Part shown: piece after piece, positions 1 to 11,900 of the stretch
Position numbering within the stretch: the first letter of the stretch is position 1
Layout of the letters: each line of letters opens with the position of its first letter
Assembly (NCBI RefSeq): GCF_004784475.1
Contig: NZ_SRRT01000004.1
Coordinates: forward strand, 434,001 to 498,000
Direction: 5' to 3'
Length of the DNA stretch: 64,000 nucleotides
Origin: Streptomyces bauhiniae
Lineage (GTDB): Bacteria > Actinomycetota > Actinomycetes > Streptomycetales > Streptomycetaceae
The notes under the pieces: generated by a model
Seen by the model: the letters and a program-made list of their open reading frames with translations, nothing else
Told to the model about the DNA's origin: nothing
The model's database searches: none
Translations under genes and position numbers: made by a program

Positions 1-18
1 ACCCGATCCGGGGGTCTG

Positions 19-783
19 ATGCCGACGAAAACCACCACCCTGCGGGCCACCGACCGGCGGTTCGGCATCCGGCTGCTCGCGGCGGCCGGAGTCGCCGCGG
101 CCGCCGCCGTGCCGTTCGCGCTGCTGCTGGTCCTGGTGGAGGGCCGCTGGCGGCCGCTGCGCGACCTCGACCGCGACGCGGCGAACGGGCTGCACAGCGT
201 CGCCGTGGACCATCCGGCCTGGACGACCACCCTGCGCGTGCTGTCCAACTACGTCTGGGACCCGCTCACCCTGCGCGTCGGCGTGGCGCTGCTGACCGGC
301 TGGCTGCTGTGGCGCGGTGCCCGGCGGCTGGCCGCGTGGGCGGCGGTGACGGCAGTGGCCGGGGGCCTGATCGGGCTCGGGGTGAAGACGCTGGTCGAGC
401 GGGCGCGGCCGGTGCTGGAGGACCCGGTGGCACACGCGCCGGGCTACTCGTTCCCGTCCGGGCACGCGATGACCGCCACCACCTCGTTCGCGGTGTTCCT
501 GCTGGTGCTGCTGCCGATGGTGCCGCGCCGGGCGCGGATCGTGTGCTGGGTGGTGGCGGTGCTGTCGGTGCTGGGGGTCGGCTTCACCCGCGTCGCGCTC
601 GGCGTGCACTGGTTCAGCGACGTGCTCGGCGGGTGGCTGCTCGGACTGGCCGTCGTCGTGCTGACCAGCCGGGCCTTCGAGGCGTGGCGGTCGGACACCG
701 GACAGCGGCCCACGCACGTCGCCGAGGGGCTGGAGCCCGAGCTGACCGGCCCGAGTCCCGAGCCGGACAGCACCCCCCGCTGA
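19..783 (+). CDS. PAP2-family phosphatase, membrane protein
   Basis: A 254-residue type 2 phosphatidic acid phosphatase family protein. The three family signatures are visible: KTLVERARP (residues 123-131), PSGH (146-149) and RVALGVHWFSDVLGG (191-205), which carry the catalytic His residues and phosphate-binding Arg/Lys. Hydrophobic segments at about 20-40, 85-125, 155-170 and 175-220 indicate an integral membrane enzyme, most likely dephosphorylating a lipid phosphate or polyprenyl pyrophosphate at the membrane. The substrate cannot be read from the sequence. A GGGGG run lies just before the ATG. It converges with the next gene, with 6 nt between the stop codons. Confidence 0.9.
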   Translation: MPTKTTTLRATDRRFGIRLLAAAGVAAAAAVPFALLLVLVEGRWRPLRDLDRDAANGLHSVAVDHPAWTTTLRVLSNYVWDPLTLRVGVALLTGWLLWRGARRLAAWAAVTAVAGGLIGLGVKTLVERARPVLEDPVAHAPGYSFPSGHAMTATTSFAVFLLVLLPMVPRRARIVCWVVAVLSVLGVGFTRVALGVHWFSDVLGGWLLGLAVVVLTSRAFEAWRSDTGQRPTHVAEGLEPELTGPSPEPDSTPR

Positions 784-789
784 GCCGCG

Positions 790-1215
790 TCAGACGCCGG
801 TCAGCCGGCCGATCTCCTGCGGGTCGAGCCCGGTCAGCCGGGCGATGCGCGGGGCCGGGACCCCGGCGGTCAGCGCCCGGTGCACCAGGGTCTCCCAGCC
901 CTGGGTGGCGTCCCGGAAGTCCAGCAGCTCCCGCTCCATGTCGGTGACCGACTGGGGCGCGCACTCCTGCTGCACCCGGACCTCTTCCTCCTCGGTCAGC
1001 GGGATCGGCAGCCGCTCGGCCTCCTCGGGGATGAGGATCTCCGACCCGGCGGGCAGAATCCGCAACTGCTCGGAGGACGGGGCGACATCGTGGGCGGAGA
1101 TCCAGCCCCGCACGGCCGGGGTCTGGTCGCATTCCAGCGGGGCGACGGCGGCCATGGCCGCGCCGAGGCTCGGGTGACGGTCGGGGAGCAGGAAGAGGTA
1201 AGCCTCGTCGGCCAT
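790..1215 (-). CDS. Conserved actinobacterial protein, DUF6003-like
   Basis: A 141-residue soluble acidic protein with no signal peptide or membrane segment. The C-terminus (TAGVPAPRIARLTGLDPQEIGRLTGV) reads like a helix-turn-helix end, so a DNA-binding or regulatory role is possible but not shown. I believe it matches the Streptomyces DUF6003 family; this is from memory. It is convergent with the PAP2 gene and separated from the GH92 gene downstream of its promoter side by only 90 nt. Confidence 0.65.
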   Translation of the reverse strand: MADEAYLFLLPDRHPSLGAAMAAVAPLECDQTPAVRGWISAHDVAPSSEQLRILPAGSEILIPEEAERLPIPLTEEEEVRVQQECAPQSVTDMERELLDFRDATQGWETLVHRALTAGVPAPRIARLTGLDPQEIGRLTGV

Positions 1216-1305
1216 CGGGCGGTTCCGCCTTGTCGGTGTCGGTTTGGGTGCGGAGACCGATGCTACTGCCGCCGCACCGCACCGGCGGGACGGAACCGCC
1301 CCGGC

Positions 1306-4300
1306 TCACCTGGTGGCGAGCGCGAACACGTGCAGGTCGCCGTCGTCCGGCAGCTTCACGCTTCTGATCTGTTTCCCGTCCGGCGCGGCGAACGGCTTGG
1401 TGGCGAACACATAGGTGGCGACCGGGTCCTTGTCGGCGCCCGCGACATTGCGGTACGCGGCCTTGGCGACGACCTCGTTGCCGTACTGCACGGTGCCGCC
1501 CCCGCCGCCGACGGTCCAGTCGGTGAAGGCGAGGTCGGCGGTGCCGGTGCTGCCGTCGGTGTAGGTGACGGTCGCCTTGGCGGACTGGTTGCCGTTGACG
1601 GCGCTGCCGACGAAGGCCAACGCGGTGGTGGGGTCCGTCAGTTCGACGGTCTGGCCGTGCGCGGAGGCGTTGTCCGGGCGGCCGGCGGGCGAGTCGGGCC
1701 AGGTGAAGGCGAGGTCCCCGGTGGTGACTTGCTTGCCCGGAGTGAGCCCGGCCGCGGCGAGGGCCTGCTGGGAGTAGCTCCAGCCGCCGCCGTCGTAGTC
1801 CGCCTCGTCGTGGTCGCCGGTGTCGTCGGAGACGCCGGTGTTGTCGTAGGCGGCCAGCAGAGTGCCGGGGGCGGCGACGGTGAGGGAGACGGGCTGCTCG
1901 TAGGAGGTGTCGCCCGAGGTCACCGTGACCTTGGCGGTGTAGAAGCCCTGGGTGGCGTCCTCGGCCGCGGTGAGGGTGATCCGCTGGGCGCCGCCGGTGA
2001 CGGTGCCCTCGGCGGGGGTGGCCGTCACTCCGGCGGGCGTCTCCACCTTGAAGCGGACCTCGGGGCCGGTGCCGCCGTTCAGCGACAGCGCCCGTACGTC
2101 GATCGCGGTGCTGTCGCCGGGGGCGAGGGTCGCGGTGGTCGGGCCGACACCGATCTGGTACGGCTGCTCGCCCTGCCGGAAGGAGGGCGGCGGGGTCTTG
2201 GCGCCCCAGGCGCGGTTCGGGGTGGTGCCCAGCCGGTAGTCGAGCCGGCCGCCGTCCCGCACGAAGGACGCGGGCAGCCAAGCCCGGTCACTGGAGCGGC
2301 CGTTGACCTTCAGGGACTGGACGTAGGGCGCGTCGGCCGCCGCACCCTCGGCGCGGATCGAGATGTCGTTGCCCTGCGGGCGGTTGATCTCCACCCGCTC
2401 GAACAGCGGTGAGGCGAGGACCAGTTCGGAGCGGGACGGCACCTGCGGGTACATGCCCATGGCGGAGAAGACGTACCAGGCCGACATCGCGCCCAGGTCG
2501 TCGTTGCCGGGGATGCCGTCCGGCCCGGTGGACCAGAGCTGCCCCATCGCCGCGCGCACCGTCTCCTGCGTCTTGTACGGGGCGCCCGCGTAGGCGTACA
2601 GGTACGGCACGTTGATCGAGGGCTCGTTGTCCATCTCGGACTTGGCGCCGCCCTGGCCGGTGAAGGCCCACGCGCCGTCGGCGGTGTGGAAGAAGGAGTC
2701 CAGCCGGGCCAGCGCCTTGTCGGTGCCGCCCAGCGCGGCGAACAGCCCGGCCGGATTGTGCTGGACCATCCAGGTGTACTGGGCGGCGCTGCCCTCCACG
2801 AACCCGTTGCCGGTGTCCGGGGTGAAGCCGGTGACCCAACTGCCGTCCGCCTTGCGGTTGGCGATGTAACCGCCGGTGGAGTCGGCCGCGATGTTGAAGT
2901 TGTTCTGCCACCACTGGGCGCGCTCGGCGAACTGCTTCTCGGTCCGCTTCTCCCCCGCCGCCGCCGCCAGTTGGGAGAGGGAGAAGTCGGCGGTGGACAT
3001 CTCCAGCGTCTCGGCGGCGCCGCCCCAGGCGTTGGAGACGCTGGGCATGTAGTGCAGCTTCAGGTACTTGTCGAGCGAGGGCCGCTGGCCGACGGACAGC
3101 ACCGGCTTCCCGGCCGCCGAGAGGTCCTGCGCCGTGGGCACGGTGGCCGCCTTGACCAGGGACTTCAGCGCGCCCTTCAGGTCGAACCCGGTGCCGCCGA
3201 AGGCGTGGATGCCCGCGAGCGCGCTGGGCGAGGGGTCGCCGTTCATCACGTGCGTGCCGCCCGCGTTGTGCAGCCAGCGGTCCCAGATCCCGCCGTTCTG
3301 CTCGCTCAGTTCATAGAGCGACTGGGCGATGTCCGAGCCGGTGCGCGGGTCGAGCAGGGTGAGCAACTGGACCTGGTCGCGGTAGACGTCCCAGCCGGAG
3401 AAGGTGCCGTACTGGGCGCGGTGGCCCTTGCCCACCCGGTGCACCTTGCCGTCGCTGCCCCGGTAGCGGCCGTCGGCGTCGCTGATCACGTTGGGGTGGA
3501 ACAGGGCGTGGTAGAGCGCGGTGTAGAAGGTGGTGCGCTCGGCGTCGGTGCCCCCGCCGACCCGGATCGCGCCGAGCCGCTCCCGCCAGGCGGCGCGGGC
3601 CGCGTCCCGTACCGCGTCGAAGGAGCGCCGCGGGCCGTTCTCCGCGCGGAGGTTGGCCTCGGCGGCGTCCCGGCTGACGTACGAGATGCCGACCTTGACG
3701 TTCACCGGGCCCTCGCCGGGCGCGAACTCGACGTAGCCGCCGGCGCCCTTGCCCGCGACGGGCCGGCCGCCGTGGGAGAAGCCGCCGGTGCCGCCGGAGG
3801 CGCTGGTGGAGCCGGGGGTCAGCTTGTCGTCCTGCCAGGTGCCGGTGGCCTTGAAGGCGCGGTCGAAGTGGGCGGTGAAGTACAGGGTGTAGTACGAGCG
3901 TTGGCCCTCGGGGTCGAGGTAGCCGCAGAAGTTGCCGGAGGTGACTGAGCCCGAGATGGTCTGGCTCGCGGGGTCGATGCTGACCGTCGAATCCTCCGAC
4001 CCCACCTCGGAGTTGGCGGTACGCACCAGGAGGGAGGCGGCCTTGCCGGCCGGGTACGAGAAGCGGGCCGAGCCGGTGCGGGCGGTCGCGGTCAGGTCGG
4101 CGGTGACGCCGGAGGCGAGGCCCACCTTGTAGTGGCCGGGCTCGGCGGTCTCGTCGGTGTGCTTGAAGTCGGAGGCGTAGACGGCGTCCTTGGTGTCGCT
4201 CGCCGGGGAGGAGGCGACGTCACCGGCGTACGGGAAGAAGGGGATGTCCCCGCTGCCGCCCGCGCAGCCGGTGCCGGACATGTGGGTCAGGCTGAAGCCC

Positions 4301-4572
4301 CTCACGCGGGTGGCGTCGTAGTGGTAGCCGCCTGGGGCGGTGGTGCGGGTGGCGTCGCCTCTGGTGGTCTCCGGGCTCCAGGAGAGCATGCCGAAGGGCA
4401 CCACGGCGCCGGGGTAGGTGTCGCCGCCGTTGCTGCTGCCGATCAGCGGATCGACGTACGGCGTCGGGTCGTTGACCAGGCCGGGTGGTGCGGTGCCCGT
4501 CGCGAGGGCGGGGGTGGCGCCGCCCACCGCGAGCGCGGCGGCCAGCAGCAGGGACATGGGACGGAAACGCAT
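1306..4572 (-). CDS. Secreted GH92 family alpha-mannosidase
   Basis: A 1088-residue secreted glycoside hydrolase family 92 enzyme, a family of exo-acting calcium-dependent alpha-mannosidases. Residues 1-25 form a signal peptide (LLLAAALAVGGATPALA). The GH92 N-terminal module starts at DPLIGSSNGGDTYPGAVVPFGM. The catalytic barrel shows WDVYRDQ, SEMDNEPS and GNDDLGAMSAWYVFSAMGMYP, all typical of the family. After it come an Ig-like NEW3-type region (VRFKVETPAGVTATPAEG) and a C-terminal beta-sandwich that probably binds carbohydrate. The open frame extends upstream, but the signal peptide and an AAGGAGG site fix the start at ATG 4572; the adjacent GTG at 4575 is an alternative. Two LacI-type operators lie upstream, so sugar induction is likely. 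Confidence 0.93.
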   Translation of the reverse strand: MRFRPMSLLLAAALAVGGATPALATGTAPPGLVNDPTPYVDPLIGSSNGGDTYPGAVVPFGMLSWSPETTRGDATRTTAPGGYHYDATRVRGFSLTHMSGTGCAGGSGDIPFFPYAGDVASSPASDTKDAVYASDFKHTDETAEPGHYKVGLASGVTADLTATARTGSARFSYPAGKAASLLVRTANSEVGSEDSTVSIDPASQTISGSVTSGNFCGYLDPEGQRSYYTLYFTAHFDRAFKATGTWQDDKLTPGSTSASGGTGGFSHGGRPVAGKGAGGYVEFAPGEGPVNVKVGISYVSRDAAEANLRAENGPRRSFDAVRDAARAAWRERLGAIRVGGGTDAERTTFYTALYHALFHPNVISDADGRYRGSDGKVHRVGKGHRAQYGTFSGWDVYRDQVQLLTLLDPRTGSDIAQSLYELSEQNGGIWDRWLHNAGGTHVMNGDPSPSALAGIHAFGGTGFDLKGALKSLVKAATVPTAQDLSAAGKPVLSVGQRPSLDKYLKLHYMPSVSNAWGGAAETLEMSTADFSLSQLAAAAGEKRTEKQFAERAQWWQNNFNIAADSTGGYIANRKADGSWVTGFTPDTGNGFVEGSAAQYTWMVQHNPAGLFAALGGTDKALARLDSFFHTADGAWAFTGQGGAKSEMDNEPSINVPYLYAYAGAPYKTQETVRAAMGQLWSTGPDGIPGNDDLGAMSAWYVFSAMGMYPQVPSRSELVLASPLFERVEINRPQGNDISIRAEGAAADAPYVQSLKVNGRSSDRAWLPASFVRDGGRLDYRLGTTPNRAWGAKTPPPSFRQGEQPYQIGVGPTTATLAPGDSTAIDVRALSLNGGTGPEVRFKVETPAGVTATPAEGTVTGGAQRITLTAAEDATQGFYTAKVTVTSGDTSYEQPVSLTVAAPGTLLAAYDNTGVSDDTGDHDEADYDGGGWSYSQQALAAAGLTPGKQVTTGDLAFTWPDSPAGRPDNASAHGQTVELTDPTTALAFVGSAVNGNQSAKATVTYTDGSTGTADLAFTDWTVGGGGGTVQYGNEVVAKAAYRNVAGADKDPVATYVFATKPFAAPDGKQIRSVKLPDDGDLHVFALATR

Positions 4573-4690
4573 CACGCGGCCCTTCCTCCTTGCGGACGGG
4601 TCGCGCACCACGGGTCGCACAAGCCGCAGGGACAGTAACGCGTGCCCACGGCCCCACGGAAGAGGGCCGCCGTGTTGCCCCAAGTACCTT

Positions 4691-4748
4691 GACATCGTTG
4701 TCCGTTGGACCGGTAGAGTCAGGAACGGACCCATCAGACAACGTTGTC
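4691..4748 (-). promoter_or_regulatory. Paired LacI-type operators upstream of the GH92 gene
   Basis: Two 12-bp CG-centred palindromes lie 46 bp apart: GACATCGTTGTC at 4691-4702 (one mismatch) and GACAACGTTGTC at 4737-4748 (perfect). This is the shape of LacI/PurR-family operators. They lie 119-176 bp upstream of the mannosidase start, inside the 350-nt gene-free stretch 4573-4922, so they most likely repress that gene. No LacI gene is in the window. Apart from these sites and the aconitase terminator, I see nothing else in this stretch. Confidence 0.6.
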
Positions 4749-4867
4749 GCGCCCCACCCCAGCCCAAGCCACCCGCACCGCGCACGCCCCCTGTCCGCTC
4801 CGGGCGGGCACCCCGTCCCCCCGGCCCCGCCCGGAGCACCCCCGCGCTCACCTCCCCGAGCACGGCA

Positions 4868-4903
4868 GAGGGCCGCACCCCCGTCACCGGGAGTGCGGCC
4901 CTC
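4868..4903 (-). terminator. Rho-independent-type hairpin after acnA
   Basis: A perfect 11-bp stem (4868-4878 with 4893-4903) with a 14-nt loop begins 20 nt beyond the aconitase stop codon. There is no U-run, as is usual for Streptomyces terminators. Confidence 0.7.
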
Positions 4904-4922
4904 AACTGCGTTGCTGTGTCGT

Positions 4923-7725
<2,803 letters not shown>

Positions 7726-7767
7726 GTAACCCTTACCGGGGTGGCTGCCGCGGTGCGCCTCGGCAGA

Positions 7768-7785
7768 TATCTCGATGTCGAGATA
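7768..7785. promoter_or_regulatory. Palindromic operator TATCTC-N6-GAGATA upstream of acnA
   Basis: TATCTCGATGTCGAGATA is an 8-bp perfect inverted repeat around TG. It lies 127 bp upstream of acnA. The same half-sites and spacing recur at 15245-15262, just upstream of the HTH-MurA-like gene (11 of 12 half-site bases match), so one regulator may bind both. Confidence 0.55.
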
Positions 7786-7860
7786 ACTCTAGTACATGGG
7801 GGCTGGATGGTCATGCCCGGATGGCGGGTGTGACGGGTCCGTCACGCGCGGAAGGGGGAG

Positions 7861-7970
7861 GCGCACAGGGGGTCGCGGCTGGGGCTGGGGTTGGAGCGAG
7901 GGCTGGGGCTGGGGTGGAGCCGGGGCTGGGGCCGGGGCCGGGGCTGGGGCTGGGGCCGGGGCTGGGACGA
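7861..7970 (+). repeat. G-rich GGGGCT/GGGGCC tract
   Basis: About 110 nt of irregular tandem GGGGCT, GGGGCC and GGGGTT units end just before the start of the next gene. Runs of four or more guanines are spaced by two or three bases, which could form G-quadruplexes on the + strand. The tract occupies most of the 337-nt gene-free stretch 7641-7977 together with the acnA regulatory sites. Frames through it encode only Gly/Trp/Ala low-complexity sequence, so I do not treat it as coding. Confidence 0.7.
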
Positions 7971-7977
7971 TCATCGG

Positions 7978-8454
7978 ATGAGCCACTTCTCGCACCGCCG
8001 GGACTTCGCACACGACCCGCGCCCCGTCGACCTCGCCGCCCGCCCGGACCTGGCGGCCGGGCTCGATGCCGTCAACCGGGACCTGGCGGCGACGCTGCCG
8101 GAGGCCGGGCCGATGCGGCTGATGTGGACGCCGTCGGACGACGAGGACATCCCGGACCAGTACCACGCGGCGCTGCCCGACGGCCGCTGGCACGACGGCG
8201 TGCAGGACCCCGACACCGCCGGCATCGCCGAGGCGGCTCAGGAGACGGTCCAGGCGGTGCTGTGGCAGGTGTGGCCGGTGTGCCGGGAGCACCGCAGCGG
8301 GGTGCACGCGGGCGCCGGGGCGGACGAGCGGGCGGTCTGGTGGTGCCGGGTCGACGAGGGCCACGAGCTGTGTGAGGTGGGCGAACTGGCGCAAACCCTC
8401 CCCGGTAAGCAGCGCCGGGCACTGCGCCGGAAAGAGCGCAGGCGAGCGGGGTGA
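7978..8454 (+). CDS. Hypothetical protein, Trp/Asp-rich
   Basis: A 158-residue soluble protein that I do not recognise. It is acidic in the middle and ends in a strongly basic tail (KQRRALRRKERRRAG). The middle contains Cys and His residues (WPVCREHRSGVH, WWCRVDEGHELCEVG) that could coordinate a metal. The frame is open further upstream to 7891, but that part is G-tract low complexity, so I start at ATG 7978. The ribosome site is weak. It converges on the SUKH immunity gene. Confidence 0.6.
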   Translation: MSHFSHRRDFAHDPRPVDLAARPDLAAGLDAVNRDLAATLPEAGPMRLMWTPSDDEDIPDQYHAALPDGRWHDGVQDPDTAGIAEAAQETVQAVLWQVWPVCREHRSGVHAGAGADERAVWWCRVDEGHELCEVGELAQTLPGKQRRALRRKERRRAG

Positions 8455-8477
8455 CCGGGCGGCAAGCAGGGCCCCCC

Positions 8478-8516
8478 GTCACCTCCGCAACAGCCCCGGA
8501 CACCGCTGGAGGTGAC
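8478..8516 (-). terminator. Weak hairpin after the toxin cassette
   Basis: GTCACCTCC (8478-8486) pairs with GGAGGTGAC (8508-8516), a 9-bp stem with a 21-nt loop, between the convergent ends of the 158-residue gene and the SUKH gene. The loop is long, so this is only a candidate bidirectional terminator. Confidence 0.35.
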
Positions 8517-8541
8517 ATTCGACGTCACGGTCTCATCCGAG

Positions 8542-8973
8542 TCAGCGATACCAGTCCTCACCGTCACTGCCGAGCGCACCCCGCAGATAGTTCTCCAGCG
8601 ACGGGGCGATCCAGGTTCGGCTGTCCGTTTCGTGATCCCAAACGAAAATGTCGTCGCGGAGCGGGGTACGCACGACGGCGAACTGATCGCCGCCGCCGCT
8701 GTCGCCGAAGAACATCAGGGCGTCGAACGGCATATACAGCTCACGGAACTGGGCGTCGGTCCGGAAGGACTCGTTTTCTTGCAGAATCTTTTCGGCGGTC
8801 CAGACGAATTCGGTCCCGTAGCTGTCCTCGATCCCGTTCGTCTCCAGGAGGAGCTCCCGCATCGGCTCGGGCAGCGGCTGACCCAGTCGCTCCTCGATCA
8901 GCGCCAGATCGCGAGGATCTGCCGGCTCCTGGAGTTCCACTTCGGGGAATTCCGAGGTGAGCTCTCGCCACAT
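8542..8973 (-). CDS. SMI1/KNR4 (SUKH) family immunity protein
   Basis: A 143-residue SUKH-superfamily protein. The typical pattern is present: LALIEERLGQPLPEPMRELLLETNG near the N-terminus, then FGDSGGGDQFAVV and a DIFVWDHETDSRTWIAPSLENYL tail. SUKH proteins usually act as cytoplasmic immunity proteins that bind and neutralise nuclease toxins. The gene lies 26 nt downstream of the RHS toxin on the same strand, the classical toxin-immunity order, so it most likely protects the producer against the nuclease-like tip of that toxin. Confidence 0.85.
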   Translation of the reverse strand: MWRELTSEFPEVELQEPADPRDLALIEERLGQPLPEPMRELLLETNGIEDSYGTEFVWTAEKILQENESFRTDAQFRELYMPFDALMFFGDSGGGDQFAVVRTPLRDDIFVWDHETDSRTWIAPSLENYLRGALGSDGEDWYR

Positions 8974-8999
8974 GTGGGATTCTCTCCATTCTTTACCGC

Positions 9000-11900
9000 T
9001 TACCGAATTCTCGGACTGAACCAGTTCCCGAGCCTATCATCCACCTCGGTGACATGATCGAGTACTTGCTGGCGCGTCGGTGCTGGATTGTTCCGATAGA
9101 ACTCGTTCCAGGACACTCGTATCTCGCTCAGGTGGACCTTGCTGTTTATGTCCCCCTTTGGTATTCCTCGCAAGTTTTCGAGGGAATGTATCTCATCCGC
9201 CTTGAACAGACCCGGATAGCGCTTGAGTACTTGCTGTTCGATGGCGTGGTGGACCACCACCTTGCCTTTCAGTTCAGGGTGTTCGGCGAAGAAGGTCTTC
9301 TTGTAACTGTGGCTGGTCGTGCTTCCGACCGATGCCTCGTGTCGGGTGGGCACCTCTCGGCCGAGTGGCGTCGTGCCGTTGTCCTTGGCGTTCTGAGCCG
9401 CCGCCTTGCAGGGAGTGAGACCGAGCGGGTCAGCCCACAGGTGCGGGTTGGGGACGTAGGACTGGGGATTGGGAGCGGGTGCCAGCCCTAGGGGATCGGC
9501 GGTGAGGTAGCGGGACGTCGCCGGGTCGTAGTGGCGGAAATGGTTGTAGTGCAGACCCGTCTCTGGATCGAGATACTGGCCCGGGAAACGCAAGGGCGTG
9601 TACGCGGAGTCGTTGACGGACCAAGCGGTGATTCCCCACAGAGTGCGCTGCGTCTGCCAGACGGTGTCACCGCCCTCATCGATGAGCGAGACCGGAGCGC
9701 CGACCAGATCGGTGACGATGGCGAAGAAGCGGGCGTCGATCTCGCTCTGCGGAGCGTCCGCACTGGTGATTCTCTCGGTCTGGGTGATGGGGTGCAGTCC
9801 GTGGTGGTCCCAGGTGAGCGTGACGGGGTGCGGAGCCTGCGCGGAGACGGTGGTCTGCTCGCAGAGAGTGGTCCCGTCCCAGGTGAAGTCGGTGCGCTCC
9901 ACCACGGTTTCGTCGTCGACGGCCATGCGGATCTTGCTGATGCGTCGCCCGAGCGGATCGTAGGCGTAGTTCCAGCGGGTGCCGTCCGGAGTTGTGACGG
10001 AGGTCAGCCGGTCGTCGGTGTCCCAGGTGTAGCGCCAGGTGTCGGGTTTGCGGGACAGCCGAGTCCGCTGCAGGAGGATGACGCGGCCCTGACCGTCATG
10101 CTGGTATCGGACCGTACCCGCGCCGATGAGGCGGCTGCCGGAGTACGACCGGGCGCCTGTGGATTCATGTGCGGGGTGACTCGAGGGCCAGGACGCGAAG
10201 AGTTGATCTCCCGCCTCGTCGTAGGTGTAGGTCTCACTCCAGTCGGCGGCGCGCACACGGGTGACACGGCCGACCGGGTCCAGAGTGAACTGACGGCTCT
10301 CGGTGTTGAGGGCGCCGATCTGGACGAGGTTGCCGTCGGCCCGGTAGGAGTAACCGAACTGCTGGACCGGCCGGGGACGGGTGGCCGCCGAGATGGTCTG
10401 CGCGGTGAGTCGTCCCGCCATGTCGAACCGGTTGGCCCAGTAAAGGCTGTCACCGATGCTGCGGGCCGTCTCGCGGCCGGCGGCGTCGTAGGTGAATGCG
10501 ACGTCACGCCCTCCAGCGGTCATCCGTACGGGGCGTCCCGTCGCGTCGTAGCGCCAGGTGGTGACGGCGCCCGTGGGGGTGGTCCGGCTGCTCAGACGAC
10601 CCTGCTCGTCGTACGTGTAGGAAAGGGTCCGGCCGTTGACGGTTTCGGAGCGAAGACGGCCGAACTGGTCGCGGAGCAGGCTCAGGGTGCACCCTGGGCT
10701 GGTCGCCTGGGCCAGTTGGTCGGTGAGGTCGTACGCGTATTCGGTGACGCGGCCCTGAGCTTCCTTGCGAGTCGCCTGTCCCAGGAAGTTGCGTTCGTAA
10801 TGAGTTGTCCGGCCGGCCGCGTCGGCACGGGACGCCAGGCGTCCGGCGGCATCGTGGATGTAGGAGAGACGGTGTCCGTCGAAGTCGGTTTCAGCCGTCA
10901 GAGTTCCCGCGGCGTCGTACTCGTACGTCCACTTCAGCCCGCGCGGGTCGACTACTTCGGTCAGCCGCAGTTCCGAGTCGTGGACGAACTCGTACCGGGC
11001 TCCGTCCGGCCTGGTGGAGGCCACGAGCAGATCGAAGTGTGTGTACTCGTAGCGTGACACGCCGCCGAGTGGATCGGTATGGCTGGTGCAGTTCCCCTCG
11101 CCGTCGTACGTCCAGGACTCGCTGGTGCCGTCGGGCGCGGTGTAGCGCGCGAGCCGCCCTTCCGTCGTCCATTGCATCCGTGCCACGGCTCCGACCGGGT
11201 CCGTGATGGTGGTGACGCGTCCGAAGGGGTCGCGCTCGTAGTACGTCACGGCTCCGAGCGCGTCGGTCACCTCGACCGGCAAGCCGGCGCGGTCGTTGCG
11301 GATGGTGGTGGTGTTCCCCATCGGGTCGGCGACGTAGGTGAGACGGCCCGCCTCGTCATAGGCGTAGCGGGTGGTGTGACCCGACGGGCTGGTCTCGCCC
11401 GTGCGGTTACCGCGCTCGTCATACGTCTGCCGGGTGACGGTGCCATCTGGATTCGTCACCTTGACGGGGAGGTTGAGATGGTTGTACTCGGCGTGTGCGG
11501 CCCGCCCGTCGGGGCGGACCACGGTGACAAGCCGGCCTGCCGGGTCGTGGCGGAGTGTCAGCGTATGACCGAGCGGGTCCGTGTGCTCCAGGAGCCTGTT
11601 GTGGCGGTCACGGGTGTAGCGGGTGACGTGGCCCAGGGGGTCGACTCGGGCGATCACCTGTTTCCGCTCGTTCGTGACAAAGCGTGTCTCATGGCCGAGG
11701 GAGTCGGTGATGGCGGTGACCAAGTCGCCGGTGGCCGGGTCCGGGTCGCCGTAGGTGAACGTCGAGCGCAGGTGGCCCGCGGCGCCGGACTGGTGGACGC
11801 AGCGGTCCTGGTCGTCGTAGGCGTAGGTGAAGTGGCTGTCGTTGGTGTCGGTCCAGGAGGTGATGCGGGCCGAGGTGTCGTAGGTGAAGCGGGTGGGGCG

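Noticed and set aside
7861..7970. Possible CRISPR array
   Set aside because: Units are 6 nt and irregular, with no spacers and no cas genes.
7796..7981. Small open frame of Gly/Ala/Trp repeats through the G-rich tract
   Set aside because: It is pure low-complexity translation of the GGGGCT repeats with no ribosome site.
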